Assembly (NCBI RefSeq): GCF_016649425.1 | Contig: NZ_JADRCR010000009.1 | Coordinates: forward strand, 1 to 64,000 | Reading direction: 5' to 3' | Length of the DNA stretch: 64,000 nt | From: Limnobaculum allomyrinae | GTDB taxonomy: Bacteria; Pseudomonadota; Gammaproteobacteria; Enterobacterales; Enterobacteriaceae | Shown: positions 35,590-46,637 of the stretch, in pieces | Numbering within the stretch: position 1 is the first letter of the stretch | Layout: each line of letters starts with the position of its first letter | Notes under the pieces: generated by a model | What the model was told of the DNA's origin: nothing | What the model saw: only the letters and a program-made list of their open reading frames with translations | Databases searched by the model: none | Position numbers and translations under genes: made by a program

Positions 35590-37008
35590 ATGTCTGGCAA
35601 AACACCTTTTAATAAGCAGAACGCCCGTAACGAACGGCCTGTCGACCGTCAAATGGAAGGGCTGAAAATGCCGCCTCATTCCCTTGAGGCTGAACAATCC
35701 GTATTGGGCGGCCTGATGCTGGACAATGAGCGTTGGGATAATGTGTCTGAACGGGTAACGGCCAATGACTTTTATAGTCGCCCTCACCGTACGGTATTTG
35801 GTGAAATGCAGCGCTTGCTGGAGCTGGGCAAGCCAATTGATTTGATCACATTATCTGAATCATTAGAGCAAAAAGGGGTGCTGGATCAGGTGGGTGGATT
35901 TGCCTATCTGGCTGAGTTGTCGAAAAACACCCCAAGTGCGGCCAATATAGGCGCTTATGCGGATATCGTTCGTGAACGCGCGGTGGTTCGTGAAATGATT
36001 TCGGTGGCCAATGAAATTGCCGATGCCGGTTATGATCCTCAGGGGCGCAGTAGTGAAGACTTGTTAGACTTGGCAGAATCGCGAGTTTTTCAGATTGCAG
36101 AAAGCCGTACCAACAAAGATGAAGGGCCAAAAAGTATTGACCAGATTTTGGAAGATACCGTTTCCCGTATTGAGCAATTGTATCAACGCCCTCATGACGG
36201 TGTGACCGGCGTTTCTACCGGTTTTAATGATTTAGATAAGAAAACCGCCGGCTTACAGCGCTCAGACTTAATTATTGTCGCCGCGCGTCCTTCGATGGGT
36301 AAAACCACCTTCGCCATGAACCTGTGCGAAAACGCAGCCATGATGCAAGAGAAACCAGTGCTTATCTTCAGTCTGGAGATGCCCTGTGAACAGATTATGA
36401 TGCGTATGCTGGCTTCACTCTCACGTGTAGACCAAACCAAAATTCGTACTGGTCAGTTAGATGATGAAGACTGGGCCAGAATTTCCAGCACCATGGGTAT
36501 TCTGCTGGAAAAACGCAATATGTATATTGACGACTCTTCCGGTCTGACGCCAACGGAAGTTCGTTCCCGTGCCCGGCGTATTTTCCGTGAGCATGGCGGA
36601 CTTAGTCTGATTATGATCGACTACTTGCAGTTAATGCGAGTACCTGCTCTGTCAGATAACCGTACGCTGGAAATCGCTGAAATTTCCCGTTCCTTGAAAG
36701 CGTTAGCAAAAGAGCTACAGGTACCCGTTGTGGCGCTGTCTCAGCTTAACCGTAGCCTGGAACAGCGGGCCGATAAACGCCCGGTTAACTCCGACTTACG
36801 TGAATCCGGCTCCATCGAGCAGGATGCGGACGTGATTATGTTTATCTATCGTGATGAAGTCTATAACGAGAACAGTGAAGAGAAGGGGATCGCGCAGATT
36901 ATTCTCGGTAAGCAACGTAACGGCCCTATCGGTTCTGTTCGCTTGACCTTCCAGGGGCAATGGTCACGGTTTGATAACTACGCAGGTCCGCAATTTGATG
37001 ATGAATAA
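35590..37008 (+). CDS. dnaB: Replicative DNA helicase (DnaB)
   Basis: It unwinds DNA at the replication fork as a hexamer. The protein has 472 residues (471 in E. coli). The N-terminal primase-interacting domain (PPHSLEAEQSVLGG) leads to the RecA-like motor: Walker A ARPSMGKTTF near residues 232-241, Walker B LIMIDYLQLM, and the arginine finger region KQRNGPIG. No intein is seen. Confidence 0.98.
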   Translation: MSGKTPFNKQNARNERPVDRQMEGLKMPPHSLEAEQSVLGGLMLDNERWDNVSERVTANDFYSRPHRTVFGEMQRLLELGKPIDLITLSESLEQKGVLDQVGGFAYLAELSKNTPSAANIGAYADIVRERAVVREMISVANEIADAGYDPQGRSSEDLLDLAESRVFQIAESRTNKDEGPKSIDQILEDTVSRIEQLYQRPHDGVTGVSTGFNDLDKKTAGLQRSDLIIVAARPSMGKTTFAMNLCENAAMMQEKPVLIFSLEMPCEQIMMRMLASLSRVDQTKIRTGQLDDEDWARISSTMGILLEKRNMYIDDSSGLTPTEVRSRARRIFREHGGLSLIMIDYLQLMRVPALSDNRTLEIAEISRSLKALAKELQVPVVALSQLNRSLEQRADKRPVNSDLRESGSIEQDADVIMFIYRDEVYNENSEEKGIAQIILGKQRNGPIGSVRLTFQGQWSRFDNYAGPQFDDE

Positions 37009-37179
37009 CCGGTTTCTGATGTTTGGCCTAAAACATGAATACCGGTTTATGACCAAATAATTTCACAATCACTTCACAAAAGTAGAATAATAATAAATGC
37101 CTTATCCGTGGAAAACGTTCGGGCTGTAGTTTAGGCAGCCGTTTCCACTCTGTAATCGTGTATTAACTAAGGATTTAAA

Positions 37180-38256
37180 ATGATCTCGGCAACAGCGGTA
37201 ATTGACCGCGGCGCATTGAAACATAATCTACAACGTATTCGCCAAATAGCTCCCGAAAGTCGCATCATTGCCGTGGTAAAAGCCAATGCCTATGGGCATG
37301 GCCTGTTAGATGTCGCCCACACTCTGCCTGATTCTGATTGTTTTGGCGTTGCCCGCATTGAAGAGGCGCTGATGTTGCGCTCTGGTGGTGTGATTAAGCC
37401 TATTTTACTATTGGAAGGCTTCTTCTGTGCAGAGGATCTGCCGATGCTGGCGGTCAACAATATCGAAACGGTAGTACATAATATTGAGCAGTTAGAAGCA
37501 CTGGAACAGAGCGAACTCGATCGCCCGGTACGTGTGTGGATGAAAGTGGACACTGGCATGCATCGCCTTGGAGTACGTCCTGAACAGGCAGAAGCATTCT
37601 ATCAGCGCTTAAGCGCCTGTGAGAATGTGGTTCAACCGGTTAATATTATGAGCCATTTTAGTCGTTCTGATGAACCTGAGGTTGATACCACCCGTAAGCA
37701 AATTGATTGCTTTGATGCTTTTGTGAATAACAAGCCCGGTTTGAAGAGTCTGGCGGCTTCTGGTGGTATTTTGTTGTGGTCAGAAGCGCATCGCGACTGG
37801 ATTCGTCCGGGTATTATTATGTACGGCGTCTCCCCGCTGGCGGATACTTTCGCGGATAAGTTTGGTCTTAAACCTGCGATGACGCTAAAAGCAAGCCTGA
37901 TCGCGGTACGTGAGCATAAAGCGGGTGAGCCGGTAGGTTATGGCGGTGCCTGGGTTAGTGAGCGGGATACTCGCTTAGGAGTGATTGCCATTGGTTATGG
38001 TGACGGATATCCGCGGGATGCGCCAAATGGTACACCTGTATTGATTAACGGTCGACGAGTGCCGCTAGTAGGGCATGTTTCGATGGATATGATCACGGTA
38101 GATTTAGGGCCTGATGCCACGGATAAAGTCAGTGACGAAGCCACTATCTGGGGGCCAGAATTACCGGTAGAAACCATTGCGAAGTACACCGGTATTATTC
38201 CTTATGAGTTGATTACCAAGCTGACAGCTCGCGTAGCAACCCGATATATTGATTAA
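37180..38256 (+). CDS. alr: Alanine racemase (Alr)
   Basis: This PLP enzyme makes D-alanine for the cell wall. The protein has 358 residues. The PLP lysine is K34 ([10 protein letters not shown]) and the second catalytic base is Y254 (PVGYGG). It follows dnaB by 171 nt, as in E. coli, where Alr is the constitutive racemase. An AAGGAT-like site precedes the ATG. E. coli tyrB, normally next, is absent. Confidence 0.96.
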   Translation: MISATAVIDRGALKHNLQRIRQIAPESRIIAVVKANAYGHGLLDVAHTLPDSDCFGVARIEEALMLRSGGVIKPILLLEGFFCAEDLPMLAVNNIETVVHNIEQLEALEQSELDRPVRVWMKVDTGMHRLGVRPEQAEAFYQRLSACENVVQPVNIMSHFSRSDEPEVDTTRKQIDCFDAFVNNKPGLKSLAASGGILLWSEAHRDWIRPGIIMYGVSPLADTFADKFGLKPAMTLKASLIAVREHKAGEPVGYGGAWVSERDTRLGVIAIGYGDGYPRDAPNGTPVLINGRRVPLVGHVSMDMITVDLGPDATDKVSDEATIWGPELPVETIAKYTGIIPYELITKLTARVATRYID

Positions 38257-38265
38257 ACCACCAAT

Positions 38266-38301
38266 CCGGCACTCTGCTATGGCAAAGTGCCGGTTTTTTT
38301 C
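38266..38301. terminator. alr terminator
   Basis: CCGGCACT (38266-38273) and AGTGCCGG (38286-38293) pair around a 12-nt loop, followed by T7. It lies between convergent genes. Confidence 0.9.
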
Positions 38302-38321
38302 TATTCGTCTATTCGCGCCGA

Positions 38322-39638
38322 TTAGTCCTCATCATCTTCCAGTTTTTGACGCCGACTCGGATGGTATTCACGATTCATTTTTGCCACCGCAATGGTTGCC
38401 ACGGTATTACCAATAATGTTAGTCACTGCCAGAGCCATCGACATAAAACGATAAACACCGAACATCACGGCAACCCCTTCCAATGGTAATAGTCCTGTGG
38501 TGGTAATGGTGGCAGCAAATACCACAAAAGCCCCGCCGGAAACCGTCGCTGCGCCTTTAGAGGTTAACAGCATAATCAACAGAATGCCGAACAGTTGCTC
38601 AATGCTAAGTGGGATACCATAGGCATTGGCCAGGAAGATAACCCCCATTGACATATAAATTGAGGTTCCATCCAGATTAAAGGCATAGCCGGTTGGTAAA
38701 ACCAGTCCTACAGTTTGACGTGAAGCACCGTACTTAGGCAATTTTTCCAGCAGCCGAGGTAGCACACTCTCAGAAGAAGCGGTACCGAAAGTAATGTACA
38801 GCTCTTCTTTAATAAACTTAATAATATCAAACAGATTAAGTTTAAAAATCAGACAAACACCGCCCAACACAATCGCCACAAACAGAATCAGTGTCAGGTA
38901 GAAAGCGAGTACCAGATAAGTTAGCTTAATCAACATATCCACACCGTTACTGCCTACCGCATAGGCGATGGCACCAAAGGTTCCGATAGGTGCCAGTAAC
39001 ATAATAACGTGGATAAATTTGAAAAAGGCTTTAGCAATAAAATTGAGGGCATTCTCAACCACCACGCGTTCTTTCTCTTTCAGCAGCAAAATCCCGAAAC
39101 CAAACATTAACGCCAGTACCAAGACCTGCAATAAATTATTAGAAGAGAAAGCCCCCATAAAGCTATCGGGGAATATTTCGAGAAAGAATTGGGCGAAAGA
39201 TTTTGGTGCCGCATGAGAGGCTTGAATCAGGCTGGTGGCCTGCGAGTTCACATGGCTTTCTGTGAGTACCGTGCCGCTACCAACACTGAGTAGTTCTCCC
39301 ATTCCAAAGCCAAATAAAATGGCAATGGTCGAAACTATTTCAAAATAGATAATAGCACTCAGGCCAACCCGTCCAACCTGCTTGATATCGCCTGCGGCTC
39401 CGATTCCCAGAGCTACCGTTAAAAAGATGAGTGGCGCCACCGCGCTTTTTATCAATCGTAAAAAGATATCACCCAATAGTTTCAGGCTAGTGGCAAACTC
39501 TGGCCAGATAAATCCTACCAAAATCCCCAGAATCATACTGACAGCAATCTGAAACCCAAGACCTTTCCAGAAGGCCTTTTTAGCAGGTTTAGCGAGTAAA
39601 GGTTGATCGTGCTCCAATGTATGCGAGTGATTTGTCAT
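38322..39638 (-). CDS. Dicarboxylate/amino acid:cation symporter (DAACS family)
   Basis: This is a 438-residue inner-membrane transporter. The family signatures are the serine-rich hairpin TASSESVLPRLLEKL, the unwound-helix motif GYAFNLDGTSIY and the second hairpin region SKGAATVSGGAF. It resembles both GltP and DctA of E. coli, with the FNLDGTSIY form nearer DctA, so glutamate, aspartate, succinate or malate are all possible substrates. The hydrophilic N-terminal 20 residues are rich in histidine. It stands alone. Confidence 0.92.
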   Translation of the reverse strand: MTNHSHTLEHDQPLLAKPAKKAFWKGLGFQIAVSMILGILVGFIWPEFATSLKLLGDIFLRLIKSAVAPLIFLTVALGIGAAGDIKQVGRVGLSAIIYFEIVSTIAILFGFGMGELLSVGSGTVLTESHVNSQATSLIQASHAAPKSFAQFFLEIFPDSFMGAFSSNNLLQVLVLALMFGFGILLLKEKERVVVENALNFIAKAFFKFIHVIMLLAPIGTFGAIAYAVGSNGVDMLIKLTYLVLAFYLTLILFVAIVLGGVCLIFKLNLFDIIKFIKEELYITFGTASSESVLPRLLEKLPKYGASRQTVGLVLPTGYAFNLDGTSIYMSMGVIFLANAYGIPLSIEQLFGILLIMLLTSKGAATVSGGAFVVFAATITTTGLLPLEGVAVMFGVYRFMSMALAVTNIIGNTVATIAVAKMNREYHPSRRQKLEDDED

Positions 39639-40228
39639 AGTGCTTGCCTTAATTTTGATTTACCTGAATTTTTTATAAGAATGCGCAAAACGAGAAGAAC
39701 CATGTCTGGCTAGATGAGGGCCAGCACAAGGAACGTGAAGGTTGTTGAGTCTTTCGTTTTTGCTGAGTCGTACATCAAGATTGATTCTTGTGGTTTAAAG
39801 ACTTGCAGGGTAACCGCATGAGGTTCCGTTATTCTGTTATAAAGTGTGGCGCTATTTTAGCAAAGAAGTGTATGTGCATTTTATGATCCGACTAACATAA
39901 TCGTCATACAAAAAGTAAAAAGCATTTTTAATCATGTGTTATTAATCTATTTCTGGTATGTGGCAAATATTAATTGTTTTATTGCTACTATATTGTCTTT
40001 TTTGTCAGATGTTATAGCAAATGCCTTACGATAGTAGGGTTCCACCCGTTTGATTTTACAATTAATATTTCAGAGACCACTCAGTCTTATTATATTTTTA
40101 TTTGATCTGAATAACGAATAAACAGCATAAAGGAAGACAATGGTATTTTTATCAGTAATATCGATAAATATGATTAATTAACGGCATAAAAATAATTAAC
40201 GTGATAAAAATATGTGTGGTAAATAGAT
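39639..40228. other. Long AT-rich intergenic region
   Basis: No gene of normal size is supported here. The left part holds the promoter of the symporter. A 13-codon frame at 40140-40181 has a good ribosome-binding site (AAGGAAG before ATG) and could be a leader peptide for the next gene, but it is too short to judge. Confidence 0.45.
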
Positions 40229-40606
40229 ATGAATTTGCAGGACTGTATTGAATATTGTTTAACCAAAACAGGCAGTGTTCATGACTATCAACCGCTTTGG
40301 GATGCGGATCGTGTTAAGGTGGGTGGTAAAATATTTGCCATAGTGGGTGATTTGAATGGCAGGTCGAGCATCACGCTCAAGTGTCCTCCGGCGCTGGCGG
40401 AGCGTTTGCGGGATGAACACCAGAATATTATCCCCGGATATCACATGAATAAAGCACTATGGAATACGCTATTTCTTAACGGGAAACTGGAAGACGCATT
40501 GATAAGAAATATGATTGATATTTCCTATCAGGAAGTGAGAGCGTTGTTACCTGCGTATGTAAAAAAGGCTCTGGCAGCAGGGGAAAGTCTAGAGGCAATA
40601 AAATAA
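40229..40606 (+). CDS. MmcQ/YjbR family protein
   Basis: This 125-residue cytoplasmic protein has the YjbR/CyaY-like fold pattern: KVGGKIFAIVGD, then SITLKCPPALAERLRDEH and HMNKALWNTLFLNG, then SYQEVRALLP. YjbR-type proteins bind DNA non-specifically in some species; the role is uncertain. In E. coli yjbR lies close to uvrA, and the same neighbourhood holds here. Confidence 0.85.
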   Translation: MNLQDCIEYCLTKTGSVHDYQPLWDADRVKVGGKIFAIVGDLNGRSSITLKCPPALAERLRDEHQNIIPGYHMNKALWNTLFLNGKLEDALIRNMIDISYQEVRALLPAYVKKALAAGESLEAIK

Positions 40607-40835
40607 GCAACCGGTTTTAATCGTTATTATCTGATTTATTTACTTGTTTAGTTAAATTAAGCGATATTAACGTATGTTTTTGGTAAGTAATTGTTTATTT
40701 ATTGCACGAGTAAATAGCAAATAGTCTCGACATAATAACGAGATATGACGATTAATAGCATTATGACTATTATATAATTAGCAATACATCAGGTGCACTT
40801 CGGGTTGAATAAGCATAAAATAACGCAGCGCTCGT

Positions 40836-41633
40836 ATGAGCATTTTATGTAACAGCTTAACACCTATTGCTACCCATCAATTATTACCGGAATGTAGTTC
40901 CATGAATGCTAGAAGCAGGCATAATCAGCCTCTCAGGGATGTTCTTCTATGCAGCGTACTGATCTTATGGATAAGTGCCCTCGCTTTGTATATCTCTGGT
41001 TATTTGGTATTGGGTGTTATTTCATCAACGTTATCTATACTGTTTTTCTTTTGCTATTTAACTAATATAAGGACGAAATTATTATCTATGTTTGGGAAAA
41101 AAACATCTAAATATGAGATGACAGGCACTCAATCACCATCGTTGACCAGTAACGTTTCAAGTACGGTTTCAGGTAGTGAGTCAAAAGTCTATTCAGATAG
41201 TATTGATGTGCGTAATCGTTGCACGATTATCGCCAGAAATGCTTCATTTGTTGGTGACATTGAAGACAGTGGCGATATCCAGATTTATGGCAAAATTATC
41301 GGTAATATAAATATTACTGAAGGCTCTATCCGTATCATGAACACCGGATATGTTAAAGGCCAACTGAATGCGCCTGAAATCATTATTGATGGGCAGGTTC
41401 ACGGTAGCTGTTACGCTGAGAATATCGATATTCTTGAACACGGTATGTTACGTGGCACCAGCTGTTGTGAAAATATTGCTATCAAACGCGGCGGTGTTTT
41501 TGTTGGTCAATCTGAAGAGTGGACGCCAAAAGAAGTTCCGTTAACTCGCGTAACTAAAGATGTGATTGAAGAGTTAGAAGTTCAGAATGAATTAATCATC
41601 ACATCAGATGATGATTTAAACGATAAGTTATAA
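40836..41633 (+). CDS. Membrane-anchored bactofilin (polymer-forming cytoskeletal protein)
   Basis: The frame gives 265 residues; a start at the ATG at 40902 (22 codons later) is equally possible, as neither has a clear ribosome-binding site. Two transmembrane helices lie at about residues 36-77. A linker leads to the bactofilin beta-helix (about 127-225) with its short repeats: NASFVGDIEDSGDIQIYG, KIIGNINITEGSIRI and QVHGSCYAENIDILEHG. Bactofilins self-polymerise and position cell-envelope proteins. A hairpin terminator follows at 41746. Confidence 0.85.
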   Translation: MSILCNSLTPIATHQLLPECSSMNARSRHNQPLRDVLLCSVLILWISALALYISGYLVLGVISSTLSILFFFCYLTNIRTKLLSMFGKKTSKYEMTGTQSPSLTSNVSSTVSGSESKVYSDSIDVRNRCTIIARNASFVGDIEDSGDIQIYGKIIGNINITEGSIRIMNTGYVKGQLNAPEIIIDGQVHGSCYAENIDILEHGMLRGTSCCENIAIKRGGVFVGQSEEWTPKEVPLTRVTKDVIEELEVQNELIITSDDDLNDKL

Positions 41634-41745
41634 TAATTCATGTCGTGGGTGGGGTGTAGATACCTGAACCAGATAAATGATTTAACTCTAGTATTTTGTT
41701 TTTCTTCGGTAACTGTCAAATAGCAGCAGAATAACGATGAAGATT

Positions 41746-41782
41746 AAAACGGGTTGATGGTCATTCCATCAACCCGTTTTTA
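41746..41782. terminator. Bidirectional terminator, bactofilin/TPM
   Basis: A perfect 15-bp stem, AAAACGGGTTGATGG (41746-41760) with its complement at 41766-41780, has loop TCATT and T-runs on both strands. Confidence 0.93.
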
Positions 41783-41788
41783 GATCAG

Positions 41789-42673
41789 CTACCAGCGACC
41801 TGATGCGCCACCGCCGCCAGAACGACCACCGCCGCCGCTGAATCCGCCACCGCCGCCGAAACCACCACCACGACCGCCGCCAAATCCGCCCCCACCACGG
41901 CCACCACCGCTAAGTAAGGCATTCATAAGCATTGGGGCAATAAGTGTTCCGATAGCGCCGAGACCAAATGATAAAAGCAGATCCAACCAGACAACGGCAT
42001 GATTAATGAGCAGTTGAAATAGCAGAACACCAGCGGTCAGTGTCAGACCGGTAAAAAACATCTTTTTTAGTAGCGTCAGTTTACGAAACAGACTGGATAA
42101 TATCACCAGAGCAGCTAACCACAGGATAGAACGTCCTTCATCAATAGGAGGAGCATCTGATTGAGAATGCGCTTGCTGCGGAGAAGCTCCATTTTTGTGT
42201 TCAGGGTTTAGCTGATAGATTATGGCTTCCACAGCCAGTTCTATTCCCCGGCTGTAATCGTTCTGCTTAAAACTTGGAATAATCAGACGATTAATAATCT
42301 GGCTGGATTGAAGATCGGTTAGATCGCCTTCCAGACCGTATCCTACTTCAATTCGTACTGTCCGGTCGGATTTAGCCACCAGAAGCAATATGCCATCATC
42401 GACATTTTTCTTACCCAGTTGCCACTGGTCAAAAACGCGGGTGGCAAATTGTTCGATAGTTTCATCACCCGTTGTGTCAATAATCAGTATTGCAAGCTGG
42501 TGCCCAGTGTTTTTCTCAAAGCTGGCAGCTTGCTGCGTCAGGGTATGGACACTGTCTGCTGACAGCGTAGCAGTCAGGTCTGTAACCTGTTGCTGTAATG
42601 GCGGCACAGCAATCGGTGCCGCATTGACCAGCAATGACAGAAAAAACAGTCCAAACAGTACCAGACGGCGCAT
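41789..42673 (-). CDS. TPM-domain membrane protein (YgcG-like)
   Basis: This is 294 residues: a signal peptide (about 1-18), a TPM domain (about 24-155, with LAILIIDTTGDETIEQFA, GILLLVAKSDRTVRIEVGYG and FKQNDYSRGI), two or three membrane helices (about 185-245) and a glycine-rich tail (about 252-294) made of GGGRGGG-like repeats. Such proteins pair with LemA proteins and are linked to envelope maintenance; the exact function is open. It lies 2 nt downstream of the LemA gene, so the two form an operon. Confidence 0.88.
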   Translation of the reverse strand: MRRLVLFGLFFLSLLVNAAPIAVPPLQQQVTDLTATLSADSVHTLTQQAASFEKNTGHQLAILIIDTTGDETIEQFATRVFDQWQLGKKNVDDGILLLVAKSDRTVRIEVGYGLEGDLTDLQSSQIINRLIIPSFKQNDYSRGIELAVEAIIYQLNPEHKNGASPQQAHSQSDAPPIDEGRSILWLAALVILSSLFRKLTLLKKMFFTGLTLTAGVLLFQLLINHAVVWLDLLLSFGLGAIGTLIAPMLMNALLSGGGRGGGGFGGGRGGGFGGGGGFSGGGGRSGGGGASGRW

Positions 42674-42675
42674 AA

Positions 42676-43293
42676 CTATCTCCGATCGCTACCTGAAGAG
42701 GAGAAGTCAACGCTTGGAGCCGTTGATATTTGCTCACTGTTTTCCGGCAGGAAGTTTTGCTTGGTTTTATATCCTAAAAGCTTGGCAGTAATCAGCCCAG
42801 GGAATCGGCGGATCTCAAGATTATAATCCTGAACTGCTTTGATATAGCGCTGACGGGCAACGGCAATTCGATTCTCTGTGCCTTCCAATTGAACCATCAA
42901 ATTAGAGAACATTTCATTGGCTTTCAGATCGGGATAGCTCTCTCTGATAACCAGCAGGCGGGATAAGGCACTACCCAGCTGAGCTTGTGACTGCTGGAAA
43001 GAGCGCATAGCTTCTTCGCTATCCGGTGCCGTCATATTTTGTTCTGTAGAACCAATTCTTGAGCGCGCATCGGAAACTTGCTTAAACACATCTGCTTCAT
43101 GGGCAGCATAGCCTTTGGCGGTAGATACCAGATTAGGGATCAAATCAGCACGGCGCTGATATTGGTTTAAAACTTCAGACCAGCTCGCCGTAACATTTTC
43201 ATCCTGAGTTTGAATTTCGTTATAATTACAACCGGTTAGCGTAAGTGCCAGTAACGCCATAGCCAGCCAGCGGAAGTGAGAAGAAAACGACAT
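42676..43293 (-). CDS. LemA-family lipoprotein
   Basis: This is 205 residues with a lipobox LTGC (lipidation at C22), followed by the helical LemA domain: SWSEVLNQYQRRADLIPNLV, ARSRIGS, then ESYPDLKANEMFSNLMVQLE and FPGLITAKLLGY. It is the first gene of the LemA-TPM operon. The function of the pair is unknown. Confidence 0.9.
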   Translation of the reverse strand: MSFSSHFRWLAMALLALTLTGCNYNEIQTQDENVTASWSEVLNQYQRRADLIPNLVSTAKGYAAHEADVFKQVSDARSRIGSTEQNMTAPDSEEAMRSFQQSQAQLGSALSRLLVIRESYPDLKANEMFSNLMVQLEGTENRIAVARQRYIKAVQDYNLEIRRFPGLITAKLLGYKTKQNFLPENSEQISTAPSVDFSSSGSDRR

Positions 43294-43445
43294 AAATATT
43301 TGTTCCTTGAATACTGAAATAACGCCCCCCTGTGAAGGCAGGCAATATACGACGATTATAAATCAGTTTGAATACTATTCAGCTTTTAATGATGGCAGGA
43401 GACTGACATATTCAAACCGGGTTGGTTGAGGAAAAGTAGTAAATA

Positions 43446-43476
43446 AAAAGGGAAGCTTAAACAAGCTTCCCTTTTT
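43446..43476. terminator. uvrA terminator
   Basis: AAAAGGGAAGCTT (43446-43458), loop AAAC and AAGCTTCCCTTTT (43463-43475) form a perfect 13-bp stem just after the uvrA stop. Confidence 0.9.
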
Positions 43477-43485
43477 GTGGCGATA

Positions 43486-46317
43486 TTAGCCTTTTTCCAG
43501 AATTGGTTTCAGGAAGCGGGCAGTATGTGATTCAGCGCATTCTGCGACGGTTTCAGGCGTACCGGAAACCAGAATTTGACCGCCACCGCTACCCCCTTCC
43601 GGCCCCAGATCGACGATCCAGTCGGCGGTTTTAATGACGTCCAGATTATGCTCGATGACCACGATAGTATTGCCCTGATCTCGTAGCTGATGGAGGACTG
43701 TTAGCAGCTGTTCAATATCAGCGAAGTGCAAACCGGTGGTGGGTTCATCCAAGATATACAGCGTTTGACCGGTACCGCGCTTGGAAAGCTCTTTTGCCAG
43801 TTTCACCCGCTGAGCCTCACCGCCGGACAGTGTGGTGGCCGACTGGCCTAAACGAATGTAGGAAAGGCCGACATCCATTAATGTTTGCAGTTTACGTGAC
43901 AGAGCGGGCACTACGTCAAAGAATTCTCTGGCATCTTCAACTGTCATCTCCAGCACTTCATTAATGTTTTTACCTTTATATTTTACTTCCAGGGTTTCAC
44001 GGTTATAGCGTTTACCTTTGCACTGATCGCAAGGAACATACACATCAGGCAAGAAGTGCATTTCAACTTTAATTACGCCATCGCCCTGACAGGCTTCACA
44101 ACGACCACCGCGAACGTTAAAACTGAAACGACCAGGGTTATAGCCACGGGCACGAGACTCAGGTACACCGGCAAACAGTTCACGAATCGGTGTAAAAATA
44201 CCGGTATAAGTTGCCGGGTTAGAACGAGGTGTCCGTCCGATAGGGCTTTGGTCAATATCAATCACCTTATCGAAGTGCTCCAGGCCGGTAATCTCTTTGT
44301 AAGGCGCGACTTCATCGCCAGTAGCGCCATTAAGCTGGCGTTGGGCTATCGGATATAAAGTATCATTAATTAGGGTAGATTTTCCTGAACCGGAAACACC
44401 GGTAATACAGGTAAACAGGCCAACAGGAACCGTCAGCGTAACGTTTTTCAGGTTATTTCCTGTCGCACCAATCACTTTCAACACCTTGCTGGCATCTGCC
44501 GCAACCCGTTGTTTAGGGATCTCAATTTTACGTTTACCCGACAGGAATTGACCGGTCAGCGATTCCGGAACCTTCATGATGTCTTCCATGGTACCTTCAG
44601 CGACCACATTACCACCATGAACACCGGCTCCCGGGCCAATATCAATCACGTGGTCTGCTTCACGGATAGCATCCTCATCATGTTCAACCACAATGACAGT
44701 ATTGCCCAGATTTCGCAGATGAATCAGGGTATCCAGCAGGCGTTGGTTATCGCGCTGATGTAAACCGATGGAAGGTTCATCCAGTACATACATTACCCCA
44801 ACCAGGCCGGCACCAATTTGGCTGGCAAGGCGGATACGTTGGGCTTCACCGCCGGACAGGGTTTCTGCCGAGCGTGAGAGTGAAAGGTAGTTCAAACCAA
44901 CGTTGACTAAAAAGCTTAGGCGTTCACCGATTTCTTTCAGAATTTTTTCGGCTATTTGTGCTCGCTGGCCTTGCAAGGACAGGGCACCAAAGAATTTCAT
45001 CGCATCGCCAATACTGAGCTCAGAAATTTCTGGCAGGGTCGTATTTTCGACGAATACGTGGCGAGCTTCTTCTTTCAGACGAGTACCACCACAGGAGGTA
45101 CAGGAACGATTGCTGATAAATTTAGCCAATTCTTCACGCACGGCGGTGGATTCCGTTTCTTTATAACGGCGTTCCATATTATTCAGCACACCCTCAAACG
45201 GGTGCTTACGTACGGTGGTGTCACCGCGATCGTTAACATATTTGAACTCAATGTTTTCTTTACCTGAACCATTGAGTATCACCTTCCGGACGTTTTCCGG
45301 CAGGCTGTTAAACGGCGCTTCCACATCAAATTTGTAGTGCTCAGACAGGGAGCGAATCATTTGGAAATAGTAAAAGCTACGGCGATCCCAGCCGCGAATA
45401 GCGCCGCCAGCCAGCGATAGCTCATCGTTTTGCACAACGCGTTCCGGATCAAAATACTGCTGAACGCCCAGACCATCACAGGTCGGACAGGCACCGGCCG
45501 GATTGTTGAATGAAAACAGGCGGGGTTCCAGTTCGCGCATACTGTAACCACATATCGGGCAGGCAAAGTTAGCGGAGAACACCATCTCTTCCGCTTTGTT
45601 ATCGTCCATATCGGCAACCACAGCGCTACCGCCAGAGAGAGCTAACGCGGTTTCAAATGATTCTGCCAGCCGTTGCGCCATATCGTCACGTACTTTAAAG
45701 CGGTCGACGACCACTTCAATGGTGTGTTTTTTCTGCAGCTCTAACTTTGGCGGATCGGAAAGGTCGCAAACTTCGCCGTCAATTCGGGCACGGATATAGC
45801 CTTGAGACGCCAGATTCTCCAGCGTTTTAATATGTTCGCCTTTACGATCTTTGATTACCGGAGCCAGTAGCATCAGGCGGGTGCCTTCCGGTAATGTCAG
45901 CACGTTATCGACCATCTGACTAACCGTTTGGGCAGCCAGCGTAATATTGTGGGTAGGGCAACGCGGTTCACCTACGCGAGCAAACAGCAAACGCAGGTAA
46001 TCGTGAATTTCAGTAATGGTACCCACGGTAGAACGCGGGTTATGGGAGGTTGATTTCTGTTCAATAGAAATCGCCGGGGAAAGACCTTCAATGTGGTCTA
46101 CATCCGGTTTCTCCATCAGCGACAGGAACTGACGAGCGTAGGCTGATAAGGATTCGACGTAGCGGCGCTGCCCTTCAGCGTATAGGGTATCAAACGCCAA
46201 TGATGACTTACCTGACCCGGATAGCCCGGTAACAACAATCAGCTTGTTGCGCGGCATGATCAGGTTGATGTTTTTTAAGTTATGGGTGCGGGCGCCCCGG
46301 ACTTCTATCTTATCCAT
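43486..46317 (-). CDS. uvrA: Excinuclease ABC subunit A (UvrA)
   Basis: This is the damage-recognition ATPase of nucleotide excision repair. It is 943 residues from the ATG at 46317 ([13 protein letters not shown], as in E. coli, 940); an upstream in-frame ATG at 46371 would place the start in the promoter. Two ABC modules are seen: Walker [14 protein letters not shown] near 27-39 and [10 protein letters not shown] near 640, each with an LSGGEAQR signature. Zinc modules CPICGY...CPTCDG and CEACQG...CDQCKG are present. A LexA box lies 60 nt upstream of the start. Confidence 0.97.
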   Translation of the reverse strand: MDKIEVRGARTHNLKNINLIMPRNKLIVVTGLSGSGKSSLAFDTLYAEGQRRYVESLSAYARQFLSLMEKPDVDHIEGLSPAISIEQKSTSHNPRSTVGTITEIHDYLRLLFARVGEPRCPTHNITLAAQTVSQMVDNVLTLPEGTRLMLLAPVIKDRKGEHIKTLENLASQGYIRARIDGEVCDLSDPPKLELQKKHTIEVVVDRFKVRDDMAQRLAESFETALALSGGSAVVADMDDNKAEEMVFSANFACPICGYSMRELEPRLFSFNNPAGACPTCDGLGVQQYFDPERVVQNDELSLAGGAIRGWDRRSFYYFQMIRSLSEHYKFDVEAPFNSLPENVRKVILNGSGKENIEFKYVNDRGDTTVRKHPFEGVLNNMERRYKETESTAVREELAKFISNRSCTSCGGTRLKEEARHVFVENTTLPEISELSIGDAMKFFGALSLQGQRAQIAEKILKEIGERLSFLVNVGLNYLSLSRSAETLSGGEAQRIRLASQIGAGLVGVMYVLDEPSIGLHQRDNQRLLDTLIHLRNLGNTVIVVEHDEDAIREADHVIDIGPGAGVHGGNVVAEGTMEDIMKVPESLTGQFLSGKRKIEIPKQRVAADASKVLKVIGATGNNLKNVTLTVPVGLFTCITGVSGSGKSTLINDTLYPIAQRQLNGATGDEVAPYKEITGLEHFDKVIDIDQSPIGRTPRSNPATYTGIFTPIRELFAGVPESRARGYNPGRFSFNVRGGRCEACQGDGVIKVEMHFLPDVYVPCDQCKGKRYNRETLEVKYKGKNINEVLEMTVEDAREFFDVVPALSRKLQTLMDVGLSYIRLGQSATTLSGGEAQRVKLAKELSKRGTGQTLYILDEPTTGLHFADIEQLLTVLHQLRDQGNTIVVIEHNLDVIKTADWIVDLGPEGGSGGGQILVSGTPETVAECAESHTARFLKPILEKG

Positions 46318-46377
46318 TTCAACAAGCCTTACTGTGTTAACTCTGACGCGGAACTGCGAATTATCGCACAAAATAAA

Positions 46378-46393
46378 CTGAATGGATATACAG
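46378..46393. promoter_or_regulatory. LexA box of uvrA
   Basis: CTGAATGGATATACAG fits CTG-N10-CAG and is nearly identical, as reverse complement, to the E. coli uvrA operator. The 244 nt from here to the next gene hold no other clear signal. Confidence 0.85.
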
Positions 46394-46637
46394 TGTTATG
46401 ATGTGATTTAGAACAAAAAGCCTTCTAATGGTAAGGCGGCAAATTAGCACTAATAATTTCAAGTAATTGGCTGTTTCTCACTCATATGTATCGGAAAGTT
46501 ACTGGGATAGTGGTTGCTAAAACCGGGTATAAATCGTTTATCTGGCATTTGATGGGTTATACATATCTTGACGTTTTTTCTCTTATACTCGGACAAGGTT
46601 CGCCTCGCTGCGTAGCATCAACATATGATGGAGAAAA

